From positions 112,439-176,438 of the forward strand of contig NZ_FUZT01000005.1 in assembly GCF_900167445.1 (NCBI RefSeq): a stretch of DNA of 64,000 nt. Reading direction: 5' to 3'. Below the pieces are notes generated by a model. The model was not told the DNA's origin and did not search any database. It worked only from the letters and a program-made list of their open reading frames with translations. Origin of the DNA: Maledivibacter halophilus. Its GTDB lineage: Bacteria; Bacillota; Clostridia; Peptostreptococcales; Caminicellaceae. Position numbers and translations under genes: made by a program. Below are positions 16,999-26,018 of this stretch, one piece after another (within the stretch, counting starts at the first letter, position 1; every line of letters begins with the position of its first letter).

Positions 16999-17673
16999 TT
17001 ATAATACATTTATAATCTTTTCATAATTCATCTTAAATGGATCATTATTATATAATGCTGACCCTAGAACAAATCTATTTACACCTTGTTCATATAACAC
17101 TCCTAAATTATGACCCTTGATTCCGCCATCTAGCTGAATTTTTAATTTATAATTCAAAGATTTTTTCAAGTTCATGATTTTGCAAATTTTACTAGTCATA
17201 ATAGCCTCTGAATAGCTATTTCCTCCAAAACCCTCTTCTGAACTCAAGAGTAAAACAAAATCAACAATATCTAAAAGATTAATCACAGACTCAATGGGCG
17301 TTTCTAACTTCATTGCAATTCCCGCTTCAGCTCCAGAGTTCTTGATTTGATGCAATAATTTACGACTAAAATAAGTAGATTCTGGATGTATTGAAACCCT
17401 ATCTGGATATGCATTTAGATATTGTTCTAACACTTGTTCAGGTTTTTCAACCATTAAGTGGACATCTGTAACCACATTAAAATTCTTTTTAATATCAGCT
17501 ATAGTTTGTGGTCCCCATGTAATACTTTCAACAAATTTACCATCCATAATGTCTACGTGAATGAAGTCTATATTAGAACTAATAGCTTCTTCTACAGCTT
17601 CACCAATATAACAAAAATCAGCACTTAATATGGAAGCTCCTATTTCTATATTATTGGGCCTCATTTTGAACAC
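16999..17673 (-). CDS. Ribulose-phosphate 3-epimerase-like enzyme
   Basis: The 224-residue TIM barrel has the family motifs GASILSADFCYIG (with Ser), FIHVDIMDGKFV (metal-binding His and catalytic Asp), VTDVHLMVEKPE and LDGGIKGHN. It epimerises a 2-ketose phosphate at C3 or C4. Being the last gene of a PTS operon rather than near the pentose-phosphate genes suggests a dedicated substrate such as allulose-6-phosphate or a pentulose phosphate. Its start overlaps the EIIC gene by 23 bp. Confidence 0.85.
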   Translation of the reverse strand: MFKMRPNNIEIGASILSADFCYIGEAVEEAISSNIDFIHVDIMDGKFVESITWGPQTIADIKKNFNVVTDVHLMVEKPEQVLEQYLNAYPDRVSIHPESTYFSRKLLHQIKNSGAEAGIAMKLETPIESVINLLDIVDFVLLLSSEEGFGGNSYSEAIMTSKICKIMNLKKSLNYKLKIQLDGGIKGHNLGVLYEQGVNRFVLGSALYNNDPFKMNYEKIINVL

Positions 17674-18970
17674 TTCTCTTCTTCATTAAAAGTGCAAAAG
17701 CAATAGTTACAATTACCAAGATTATAGTAAATATCCATCCGTGTCTTGCAATTTGTGTAATAACAAAATCAAAAAGGTTACCATTCCACAATGCTGTTGA
17801 CTGTCCCTGAATATCTAAAGTTCCTTTAGCTAACTCTGTAAAATATGGTGCAAACCATGTAGCAACATATAATGTAATAATCATATTTATAGTTCCACTA
17901 ATTAATGTCTTTAAAATATTTCCTTTGTGAATAATCGTTGCCATACAAATAAAGAAAGCTGCAAATGCTAAGTCTCCCATAGGTAATACTTTGTTACCAG
18001 GTAGAATAATTGCTAAAATAAGTGTTAATGGAATAAGAATAGTTCCAACAATTTGTGTTACAGGATGTCCTAAGGTAATAGCTGAGTCTAAACCAATATA
18101 TACTTCTCGTCCTCCAAATTTTTTATTAAAATAACCTTTAGCTGACTCAGAGATAGGCAATAGTCCTTCAACAATTATTTTAACCATCCTTTGGAATAGT
18201 ATCATAATTGCTCCTACTCCCATAATAAGATTACTTGCCTCGTGGAAATTATAGCCTGCTAGTAGTGATAGAATTATACCTAAAATTACCCCTACGATTA
18301 CTGGATCAGCAAACATACCTATCTTTTTCTGTACATTTCCAAGATCAAGCTTGGAATTTCTTAAGAAAGGAATTCTATCATAAATCTTATCCAATAATAC
18401 GTATAAAGGAATTGTACTTGCAGCATAACCTTGAGGAATAGATACCCCTTCAACACCTAACCCCTCTTGAACCATCTTAGCTGAATAATCTGCAGACAAT
18501 AAAGACCAAACTGCTTGAATTAGAGCCGCTATCATACCAAGCCATACATTATCTGCAACTAAGGCAACAACACCTCCTGTAAATGCATAGTGTGAATAAT
18601 TGAAAATATCTATATTCATTGTTTTAGTTAAACCTAAAGCTAACATAACTATATTTAAGATAAATACAGCCGGGATAATTAAAGCACCTACCACCGTTCC
18701 AAAAGCTACCCCAGCAGCTGCTCCCGAACCCACATCAATAACAGTTAGTTGTAAGCCAAATCTTTCAACAATATTATTTACTGCTGGATCAAGTACATTG
18801 GCAATTAAAGAAATTGCTAAATTTAATCCTATAAATCCAACACCTACTGTCACACCACTTTTAATGGATTTCAAAAACCCTTGTCTGAGTATTAACCCTA
18901 TAATTATTAATACAATTGGAACAAACACAGTTGAACCTAATGATAAAAAATATTCAATTACGCCTTGCAT
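17651..18970 (-). CDS. PTS EIIC, galactitol type (GatC-like)
   Basis: This is a 439-residue integral membrane protein with about ten helices and the GatC-type N-terminus MQGVIEYFLSLGSTVFVPIV. It forms the sugar channel of a phosphotransferase system. It is 15 nt after EIIB and overlaps the epimerase. The related ascorbate/galactitol group transports polyols and sugar acids, but the substrate is not determined by sequence alone. Confidence 0.88.
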   Translation of the reverse strand: MQGVIEYFLSLGSTVFVPIVLIIIGLILRQGFLKSIKSGVTVGVGFIGLNLAISLIANVLDPAVNNIVERFGLQLTVIDVGSGAAAGVAFGTVVGALIIPAVFILNIVMLALGLTKTMNIDIFNYSHYAFTGGVVALVADNVWLGMIAALIQAVWSLLSADYSAKMVQEGLGVEGVSIPQGYAASTIPLYVLLDKIYDRIPFLRNSKLDLGNVQKKIGMFADPVIVGVILGIILSLLAGYNFHEASNLIMGVGAIMILFQRMVKIIVEGLLPISESAKGYFNKKFGGREVYIGLDSAITLGHPVTQIVGTILIPLTLILAIILPGNKVLPMGDLAFAAFFICMATIIHKGNILKTLISGTINMIITLYVATWFAPYFTELAKGTLDIQGQSTALWNGNLFDFVITQIARHGWIFTIILVIVTIAFALLMKKRSVQNEAQ

Positions 18971-18985
18971 ATTTATTCCTCCTTT

Positions 18986-19264
18986 TTAATCTTGTAAATA
19001 CTTTAGTATCTCTTGTTTAGTTTTGTCTTCATTCATTCCAATTAGAAATGCAGTTCCCGATACAACTGGTGTTTCATAGTCATTTTCCACTTTCATTGAA
19101 GTAATAAATAAATCAAATTTCCCATCATTAAAAGCTAATTCATCCAATCGTCCCTGAGTAATGGAATAATCTATACTCATTCCATCTAAAAATTCACCAA
19201 CTTTTTCTGCAATCATTGTTGACGTTGCCATTCCAGTTCCACATGCAACCAATATTTTTTTCAT
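18986..19264 (-). CDS. PTS EIIB, galactitol type (GatB-like)
   Basis: The 92-residue protein has the phosphorylatable Cys8 in the P-loop KKILVACGTGMATSTM. It receives the phosphate from EIIA and passes it to the incoming sugar in EIIC. About 210 nt separate it from the EIIA gene; no gene or terminator was seen in that gap. Confidence 0.9.
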   Translation of the reverse strand: MKKILVACGTGMATSTMIAEKVGEFLDGMSIDYSITQGRLDELAFNDGKFDLFITSMKVENDYETPVVSGTAFLIGMNEDKTKQEILKYLQD

Positions 19265-19474
19265 AAGCTAACTCCTCCTGCCTTCTCTATTATATTTTTG
19301 CTATATTTAAACACTTTATATAAATTTGGTTGTCTTGCTATAATTCTGATATATCTATAGTCAAATTTTATAGATAGAAGAGAAAGACACACCAAATAAA
19401 AGCCTTAACTGATACTTTAGAATATACGTAAAATCTTAACCTTTATCTTCCATGGTAATCCCATTCTCCATATT

Positions 19475-19942
19475 TTATTTAATACTGTCCACATTATTTA
19501 TATAGTTATCTAAAACCTGAAATAATTCTTGAGAATTTTTAGTTTCTTTTACCGCTGCAATAAAATCATCGTCTAAAAAAACACTTGATATAGTTCTTAA
19601 TATATTAAGATGATTACCACTATCCTTTAGTAAAAGTATAAAAATCAAATCAATATTAAGCTTCTCCAAGTTTTCAATATTTTGAAATACAATTTTATCT
19701 TGTGGCTTTATAGCACAAATTTTATTGTCTAATGAGTATTTAGGATCTGCATGAGCAATAGCAATATTAATGCCCTTTAAAGCTAACCCTGTTGGATACT
19801 CTTTCTCCCTATCAATCAAGGCTTGTCCTAAACCTTTTATAGCATACTTTTTTTCGACTAAAAACTCTTCAATTTTCAAAAATAATTCTTCTCTTGATTT
19901 TGTTTCAATATCAAAAAAAACTAAATCTTTTTCCAAATACAT
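19475..19942 (-). CDS. PTS EIIA, fructose/galactitol type
   Basis: The 155-residue EIIA domain has the active His64 in INIAIAHADPKYS and the GxALIDREKEYPTGL block that precedes it. It takes phosphate from HPr. It starts 11 nt after the PRD regulator gene, so sensing and transport are co-expressed. Confidence 0.9.
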   Translation of the reverse strand: MYLEKDLVFFDIETKSREELFLKIEEFLVEKKYAIKGLGQALIDREKEYPTGLALKGINIAIAHADPKYSLDNKICAIKPQDKIVFQNIENLEKLNIDLIFILLLKDSGNHLNILRTISSVFLDDDFIAAVKETKNSQELFQVLDNYINNVDSIK

Positions 19943-19953
19943 ATTAAATCCCT

Positions 19954-21915
19954 CTATTCTAATAACATTTTTTTTATATCTTCCGGTTCATTTAACCTAA
20001 CTAAATTATTAATAAACTGATAATCTAATACCTTCTTATACAATACTGGCAAGTCTTTAATGGTCTCTTTAATTTCATCACTCTTTATAGCCAACATTAT
20101 TACTAAATATACTCTATGTTCATCCCAAAAAACTCCATTTGGAAGTAATAGAACAGATATAGCACTTTTTCTTACATATGTTGGCATAGCATGGGGAAAG
20201 CTCACACCTAAAGATAAATATGTGCTGCCCAAAGATTCTCTTTCATAAATGTCGTCTCTAAATTTCTTATCTACACAATCATCTTCATAAAGATTCTGAA
20301 ATAAATAGTCCAAGCACTCTTCTTTAGTTTTAAAATCGTTTTCCATATAAATATGTTTTAAATTCATTAAACTAGGAATTAATTTCATGATTTTTTGCTT
20401 ACTATGATTAAGCCTGCGTATTTCACCTTTAGAATATTTTAAATAGTAATCGTAAACTTCTCTTAATTCTTCGTCGTCCACCAAAGGACTTACTTTTATA
20501 TATGGTTTATACGAATTTTCTAATTGAACAGTAGAGATAATAAAATCTACATTTTTTGTATTTTCCTCATTGAGTTCATTAAGAGGAATTACATTCACTT
20601 CAACTGAAGATGGTAAACTTTTTCTAATTCTATTTACTAATAGTTCAGATGTCAGTAATCCTGTTTTACAAACTACGATAACATGCCCTCTAGAAGATGC
20701 CCTCTCTATAGCTACTTGTAAATGTATTGTAATAAACGAAACTTCATCTTCTGATAAGAAAATATGAAATTTGTTAGATATCTCATTTAAATGAAACCAT
20801 GAGAGATTAAATAATACAGGATAATTATTTTTAACTTGATTTAAAATTGGATTCTCTATGCTAACATTAGATCTAACTCTATAAATCATAGGAACCATAT
20901 GACAAATTAAAGCATCATACAATTGTTGATCATTGGTTAAATTCAAGCCTAAAGATTTACTGATACTATTTATGAAGTATTTTATATCCTTTGAAAACAT
21001 ATTTTCTAAATATTTATTATTGATACTTAGTTCAACTCTGTGCATAAATAATTGATAACTAATATAATCGATTTCATTTTTAACAAATTGAATTCCTAAC
21101 CTCTTTTTAAATTGATTGCTAATTTCAACTGCTAAATGGTAATTACTTAATAATTCAATACCTTCTTGATTTAAAATTTCAAAATCCACTATCAATTCTC
21201 TTCCACTTTTTTTTCTTGATGCAATAGTCACCAAGAAAATAAATAATGAATTTAAATAATATTCCTCTAATAATCTTTTTAATATGTCACTAAGGGAGTC
21301 TAAAATATCTGTTACAACTGCAATTACAGAATTAGGGTAATAACTAGAAAGTACATCTGAAACCACTTCTATAGAAGCATTAGGATAACATTTATTTATA
21401 TAACAATTAAAAAATTGCTTGAGTAATTTTTGTTTCCCATATTCTGTTCCTTTCACTCTAGTGCCATTTCTATCTGAAATAATTTGACAGTAAGAATTTT
21501 GAAACCTTTTAAGATTTTCCATATCTTGATAAATAACTGAAGAATTAATGTACAGCTTATCAGAAAGATCTTGATACGTAACAACTTTTCCATATAAAAT
21601 TATCTCTCTAATAATTTCTGCTTGTCTTTTATATCTTTCTTTTAGGGAATCTATATTTCCATTGTCATAGAAGTTCGTAATAAGGTGTTTAAAATTCGCT
21701 TCTTTTCCCTTCAACAACACGCCATAGTTAGGTCTTTTTTCTAATATCAAATCATATTTTTTAAATATTCCATCAAGATCATTTAAGTCATTAGATATAG
21801 TTCGACTGGAAACATCTAATTTACGAGCATAATAAGACATAGGTTTATATTCTCTTTCCTGGCATAACATTTCAATTAGTTGATATTTCCGTCTTTTAAT
21901 CTTCAACTTTAACAC
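19954..21915 (-). CDS. PRD-containing transcription regulator (BglG/MtlR type)
   Basis: The 653-residue protein has an N-terminal DeoR/Mga-like helix-turn-helix (SYYARKLDVSSRTISNDLNDLD) and a second one (VTYQDLSDKLYINSSVIYQDM). Two PTS regulation domains follow at about 190-400, with conserved His in AVEISNQ and ICHMVPM and in FITIHLQVAIERA. An EIIB-like domain (VVCKTGLLTSELLVNRI) and a C-terminal EIIA-like domain with SFPHAMP complete it. Phosphorylation by HPr and EIIB/EIIA tunes it, making it an activator of the flanking PTS operon. The 18-bp palindrome at 24305-24322 is a candidate binding site. Confidence 0.9.
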   Translation of the reverse strand: MLKLKIKRRKYQLIEMLCQEREYKPMSYYARKLDVSSRTISNDLNDLDGIFKKYDLILEKRPNYGVLLKGKEANFKHLITNFYDNGNIDSLKERYKRQAEIIREIILYGKVVTYQDLSDKLYINSSVIYQDMENLKRFQNSYCQIISDRNGTRVKGTEYGKQKLLKQFFNCYINKCYPNASIEVVSDVLSSYYPNSVIAVVTDILDSLSDILKRLLEEYYLNSLFIFLVTIASRKKSGRELIVDFEILNQEGIELLSNYHLAVEISNQFKKRLGIQFVKNEIDYISYQLFMHRVELSINNKYLENMFSKDIKYFINSISKSLGLNLTNDQQLYDALICHMVPMIYRVRSNVSIENPILNQVKNNYPVLFNLSWFHLNEISNKFHIFLSEDEVSFITIHLQVAIERASSRGHVIVVCKTGLLTSELLVNRIRKSLPSSVEVNVIPLNELNEENTKNVDFIISTVQLENSYKPYIKVSPLVDDEELREVYDYYLKYSKGEIRRLNHSKQKIMKLIPSLMNLKHIYMENDFKTKEECLDYLFQNLYEDDCVDKKFRDDIYERESLGSTYLSLGVSFPHAMPTYVRKSAISVLLLPNGVFWDEHRVYLVIMLAIKSDEIKETIKDLPVLYKKVLDYQFINNLVRLNEPEDIKKMLLE

Positions 21916-21918
21916 CTC

Positions 21919-22431
21919 TTATTTTCCTATAACTTGTACTTTACAATTCCTTGTTCTTTTTCTATTTTGATCCCAATCTATAAAATAAATATAACCAACT
22001 AAACCAATTTGTAATTCTCCATTTTCTATTATAAAACTCTCACTTGTTCCTAGCAGCGAACTACGTAAATGAGCATCTGTATTCAACATGGTATAAGCCT
22101 CTGGACTTATTTTCCCTTTAAATTCTTCTAATCCTACTCTAATATGTTCAGGTCCTGGATGATGATATTGACCTTCAACTTCACATTTTGGAATTAGTTG
22201 ATCCATTAATTCATTCAAATCTTGCTGAAGATATTCGTATCCTCTAAAATTTTTATCATAGGAAAGTTCTTCAAATATCACAGAACAAGTGGTATGAGGA
22301 GATACAACTGTACATAAACCTTCCTTTACACCGCTCTGTTTTACTATTTCACGAACTTCATCAGTTATCTCATGATACGTAACTTTATTTCCATCTGACT
22401 CTAAGTTTAATGTTTTAGTTTCAATTATCAT
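21919..22431 (-). CDS. YjbQ family protein (UPF0047)
   Basis: The 170-residue single-domain protein has the family signatures VSPHTTCSVIFEE and LRSSLLGTSE, with conserved His and Glu that bind a metal or phosphate. The C-terminal part LVGYIYFIDWDQNRKRT also fits. YjbQ proteins have weak thiamine phosphate synthase activity in vitro and an unclear role in vivo. They often sit in sugar operons; here it lies between the TIM-like gene and the PRD regulator, 3 nt from each. Confidence 0.85.
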   Translation of the reverse strand: MIIETKTLNLESDGNKVTYHEITDEVREIVKQSGVKEGLCTVVSPHTTCSVIFEELSYDKNFRGYEYLQQDLNELMDQLIPKCEVEGQYHHPGPEHIRVGLEEFKGKISPEAYTMLNTDAHLRSSLLGTSESFIIENGELQIGLVGYIYFIDWDQNRKRTRNCKVQVIGK

Positions 22432-22434
22432 TTA

Positions 22435-23115
22435 CTAATCCTCCTTTACTGCATCTATCATTGCTTCTATCATTTCCCTTAACAGCGCTTCCCTATCTTC
22501 TGCATTTACAAAAGCTGATGTTGCACCAGTTCCATCAGAACCAGCCTTGATTATTTTATATACATCTTCGTAATTCTTCACTCCAGCAGCCTGTTCTACT
22601 AAAATATTTGGACTGATACTTCTAATTAATTTATTTGTTTCTTTTACATAAGATAAATCGCTTGTTTGTCCTGTACCAATTAGCTCCGTTGGCTCACATA
22701 AAATAACTGTTGGATCAAGTAATGCTAGAGCTTTCGCTTCTAATATAGAATCACAGCATACTACAGTATCAATATTCAAATCATTGCATTCTTTCACAAC
22801 AGCAATAATATCCGAAAAATAAAGCCTATTTTCTGCATGATTCATCACTATCACGTCAACGCCTATCTCTTTTAAAGCTTTTGGTGAGACCTTTCCCATT
22901 CCTGTTCCTTCAGGAACAGAATCTACATGTTGAGAAGCTATTAGAATATTTTTTGTTTTTTTCTTAAGATTATATAATTCAGTAAAGGGCCCAGTTAATA
23001 TTAAAGTAACATTATATTCTTCTGCCAATTTATCAGCAATTGATGCCATTTCATATAATTCTTTTTGATTAAAGTAATTCTTAGGATTTATTACTAAAAA
23101 TGGCTTTTTAATCAT
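22435..23115 (-). CDS. Triose-phosphate-isomerase-like enzyme
   Basis: The catalytic set of triose-phosphate isomerase is present: Asn10 and Lys12 in INPKNYF, His in MNHAENR and Glu in LCEPTELIGTG, then the phosphate loop GAGVKNYED and GSDGTGATSA. At 226 residues it is shorter than the glycolytic enzyme and resembles TIM paralogues that isomerise tetrulose or pentulose phosphates. It overlaps the aldolase gene by 8 bp. It is probably a pathway-specific isomerase. Confidence 0.8.
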   Translation of the reverse strand: MIKKPFLVINPKNYFNQKELYEMASIADKLAEEYNVTLILTGPFTELYNLKKKTKNILIASQHVDSVPEGTGMGKVSPKALKEIGVDVIVMNHAENRLYFSDIIAVVKECNDLNIDTVVCCDSILEAKALALLDPTVILCEPTELIGTGQTSDLSYVKETNKLIRSISPNILVEQAAGVKNYEDVYKIIKAGSDGTGATSAFVNAEDREALLREMIEAMIDAVKED

Positions 23116-23950
23116 TTATTTCACTCCACTTCCTTGTACCAAATAGATCAATATAATGTTTTAGACAATTTTCAATTCCTAAATTAATTTGATCTAAAAC
23201 TGTAAAGTAGTCTTTGCCACAATCCATTTGTTTATTAATGCTTGTCACTACATCAGTAAAAACATTTATTTTGCTGATACCAAATTCAATTGTTTTTCTT
23301 AAATTATCATCACCACTTGAAGAACCACCATGCAATACTAAGGGAATATCCACAGATTTATTAATATCATTTAATCTATTAAAATTTAATTTAGGGATAC
23401 CTTTATAATGTCCATGGGCTGTTCCAATTGATACAGCTAAGCTATTCACATTTGTTTGATTAACAAATTCAACAGCATCTTCAACACTTGTATATATTGA
23501 ATCTGTTAATTCGTCAGTCTCATAATTTTCTCCTGCACCTACATGACCAATTTCTGCTTCTACAGCAATACCTTTTAACTGAGAATACTCTATAATTTCC
23601 TTGGTCATTTTAACATTTGTATCAAAATCATGCATTGAACCATCTATCATAACTGATGGAAAACCTAAATTAATAGCCTGTTTTACCACTTCAATACTTT
23701 GACCATGATCTAGGTGCAAAATAATTGGAACATTAGTCTTACTTGCATAATGTTCATAGCTATATAATGCTTCTTCTAGTTCCATATATTCAAGATGTGC
23801 TTCCGCTAAAGAAATTATAATCGGCGCTTGCAGAGAATTTGCCACTTCAATATATTTTTTTATCATCAATGGATTAATGGCATTAAACGCAGGTATGGCA
23901 TATTTATTTTTTTTAGCTTTGCTTAATTCAATTTTCATATCTCCAATCAT
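23108..23950 (-). CDS. Class II ketose-bisphosphate aldolase
   Basis: The 280-residue enzyme has Asp81 and the zinc ligand His82 in LHLDHGQS. A second metal region is EAEIGHVGAGEN, the third His is in HGGSSSGDDN, and AHGHYKG binds phosphate. It belongs to the GatY/KbaY/Fba group and cleaves a ketose (bis)phosphate into dihydroxyacetone phosphate and an aldehyde. It is the first gene of the operon. The aldehyde product could feed the tungsten AOR encoded downstream, by inference. Confidence 0.9.
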   Translation of the reverse strand: MIGDMKIELSKAKKNKYAIPAFNAINPLMIKKYIEVANSLQAPIIISLAEAHLEYMELEEALYSYEHYASKTNVPIILHLDHGQSIEVVKQAINLGFPSVMIDGSMHDFDTNVKMTKEIIEYSQLKGIAVEAEIGHVGAGENYETDELTDSIYTSVEDAVEFVNQTNVNSLAVSIGTAHGHYKGIPKLNFNRLNDINKSVDIPLVLHGGSSSGDDNLRKTIEFGISKINVFTDVVTSINKQMDCGKDYFTVLDQINLGIENCLKHYIDLFGTRKWSEIND

Positions 23951-24192
23951 AATATCACCACTTCCTTATTTATATAGTAACAAAATTTATGTTTTTAAGC
24001 ATTTTAATTTTTTTCAAGATATTGTGGAAAAATTAAATTAAAAATATCAGCATGAAAAAAAGTAAGTGAAAATTGAGAGAGTCTCATTTCATTCTGTGAT
24101 TCTCTATTAAATGCACATATAATGCTGTTTACAAACGTATCTTTACAAAAATAGTAATCATCTATTGAATCGTCTAGTAAGTCAAGACACAA

Positions 24193-24304
24193 AATTTTTA
24201 CGCTTTAAGATCTTCTCAATCCTTTTGTTTGATCTATTGCAATACCCTTTAATTATTGCTCCTTCCTTTATATAGTACTTTTTTATTTTTAAATGGTTGC
24301 AGAC
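24193..24304 (-). promoter_or_regulatory. Upstream region of the aldolase/PTS operon
   Basis: Between the palindrome at 24305-24322 and the aldolase gene lies an AT-rich leader. No unambiguous -35/-10 pair was identified. A 62-codon frame at 24004-24192 has a TTG start and no family features and was not called. Confidence 0.35.
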
Positions 24305-24322
24305 TTCATCAAATTTGACGAA
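24305..24322. promoter_or_regulatory. 18-bp palindromic operator-like site, copy 2
   Basis: TTCATCAAATTTGACGAA is identical in all 18 bases to the site at 13339-13356. It lies about 360 bp upstream of the aldolase start and is a candidate site for the PRD regulator encoded in the operon. Confidence 0.55.
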
Positions 24323-24451
24323 GAACCACTTTAAATTGTAAATCAATATTTATTTACTGGCGTGGATCATAATATCAAGAATATGGTTATTCTCCTCTCC
24401 AAATAGGAGAAGATTTTGCTGGGCAATTTTAAAAAATTTCAAAAATAACTT

Positions 24452-24486
24452 AGGGTGATTTTCCTATAGAAAACCACCCTGTTTTT
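24452..24486. terminator. Terminator after the MarR gene
   Basis: AGGGTGATTTTC pairs with GAAAACCACCCT with one mismatch. Leftward a T-rich run follows and rightward G plus five T, so it can work in both directions. Confidence 0.65.
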
Positions 24487-24556
24487 CAACAACGACTCAC
24501 ACAATTGTTATAAATATTAATCAAATATTTTTATCATTCATTTCAATAAAAATATT

Positions 24557-24991
24557 TTAACTAGATTTATAGCTCATTGTATTTTCATATATCTTATTTA
24601 AAGTATTTAAAAATGCTATTCTCTCTTCCTTACTTATCTCATTTAAATTCTGAATCCAGATATCTTCTAGTACTATTTTTATTTTATTCACAATCATTAC
24701 TCCTTTATCAGATAAAAATAATTTATAATACCTTCTATCATCATCATCAAGTACCTTATTTACAAAACCTCTTTTTTCAAGATTTCTTAAAGTTTTTGAT
24801 ACTGTTGCCTTATCTATACTAAGAATATTAGATAGCTCCATTTGATTAAGTCCTGGATATCTATTTATATTAACAAGGTGAATTGATTGATTTGTTGTTA
24901 TTTTCAAATGCTTTAATTCTCTTGAAATAATTTCCATACGTTTTCTATATAATCTTGAAAAAATCGAACCTATTTGCTCAATTAACTCCAT
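24557..24991 (-). CDS. MarR-family regulator
   Basis: The 144-residue winged helix-turn-helix protein has a recognition region YPGLNQMELSNILSIDKATVSKTLRNLEKRGFV and the wing VLDDDDRRYYKLFLSDKG. It is divergent from the puuD-M20-YfcC operon, whose promoter carries TTGA/TCAA inverted repeats. It is thus likely the repressor of that operon, with a small molecule as inducer. Confidence 0.88.
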   Translation of the reverse strand: MELIEQIGSIFSRLYRKRMEIISRELKHLKITTNQSIHLVNINRYPGLNQMELSNILSIDKATVSKTLRNLEKRGFVNKVLDDDDRRYYKLFLSDKGVMIVNKIKIVLEDIWIQNLNEISKEERIAFLNTLNKIYENTMSYKSS

Positions 24992-25169
24992 TAGCTTTCC
25001 CTCTCTTTCTTTTTAAAATGAAACATTAATTGTTTGTTTATATAATTTTAAATTATTATCACTTCTGAATTATAATAAACTACCTCTTTATAATACCCTT
25101 AAACTGCTTACTCTTGCAAGTATTTCATAATAATCCAATCAATCTATTTTTTGTTTTTTCACAAAATTC

Positions 25170-25230
25170 TTTACTTTGAATAAGGGTTATGCTATAATTT
25201 GTTAAATAGTTGATATTTTCAACTGTTGAA
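25170..25230 (+). promoter_or_regulatory. puuD operon promoter with MarR-like operator
   Basis: TTTACT (25170-25175), 17 bp, then TATAAT (25193-25198) with an extended TGC. Just downstream are AGTTGA-TATTT-TCAACT (25208-25224) and the overlapping TTCAACTGTTGAA (25218-25230), a good site for repression by the divergent MarR. Confidence 0.6.
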
Positions 25231-25256
25231 TAAATCAATTTTAGAAGGAGAGTTTT

Positions 25257-26006
25257 ATGAAACCGATAATTGGAGTAACAGTTAATTATTCTTATGATGA
25301 TGAAGTTGGGAAACTAACTCACTTGGGCGGTCCAAGACAAGAGTGGCAACTCCTTGCAAATGATTATATTAAATCGATCGAAAAAGCTGGTGGTATTCCG
25401 GTAATGATTCCTGTTTACGGTGATTCATCTAATGCTAAAAATATTATTAACAAACTGGATGGCATTCTATTTTCTGGTGGAAATGACATTGACCCAAACC
25501 ACTACGATGATCAATTTTCAAACAAAGTTGGTAACATAGTACCAGAAAGAGACATGCAAGAACTTATTCTTATAAAAAAAATTCTAAATGAAACAAATAT
25601 TCCAGTTCTTGGAATATGTAGAGGACATCAACTTTTAAATGTTGCATGTGGTGGAAGTTTATATCAAGATATGAACTCAGAAGGGCTTGAAGATCACTTC
25701 TTTTTAGCTTCTCCAATGAATTATGTAATCCACACAGTTAATATACAAGATGACTCTAAATATAAAGATATATTTTCATCAAACAAGATTAGTGTAAATT
25801 CCTACCACCATCAAGCTATTAAAAAGTTAGGAGAAAGTCTTGTTCCTACTGCGTATGATGATAAGGGTATTATTGAAGCAATTGAATTAAAATCTGATAA
25901 TAATAGATTTGTTTTAGGTGTACAGTGGCATCCAGAAACCCTTGTTGATAGATATGAAAATCATCTTAATATATTTAGAAAATTTATTGAAGCATGTAAG
26001 AAATAA
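25257..26006 (+). CDS. Gamma-glutamyl hydrolase, class I amidotransferase fold (PuuD-like)
   Basis: The 249-residue enzyme has the nucleophile Cys121 in VLGICRGHQLLN and the His-Glu pair in VQWHPETL. SGGNDIDPNHY is typical of the peptidase C26 branch. It hydrolyses gamma-glutamyl amide bonds, as in gamma-glutamyl-GABA or folyl-glutamate. AAGGAG is well placed. It is the first gene of an operon with an amidohydrolase and a transporter, suggesting import and breakdown of a gamma-glutamyl or N-acyl compound. Confidence 0.88.
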   Translation: MKPIIGVTVNYSYDDEVGKLTHLGGPRQEWQLLANDYIKSIEKAGGIPVMIPVYGDSSNAKNIINKLDGILFSGGNDIDPNHYDDQFSNKVGNIVPERDMQELILIKKILNETNIPVLGICRGHQLLNVACGGSLYQDMNSEGLEDHFFLASPMNYVIHTVNIQDDSKYKDIFSSNKISVNSYHHQAIKKLGESLVPTAYDDKGIIEAIELKSDNNRFVLGVQWHPETLVDRYENHLNIFRKFIEACKK

Positions 26007-26018
26007 AGGAGGAATTTC

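Noticed and set aside
24004..24192. 62-codon frame upstream of the aldolase gene
   Set aside because: It needs a TTG start without a Shine-Dalgarno and has no domain, signal or composition typical of a protein; it lies in the leader of the operon.
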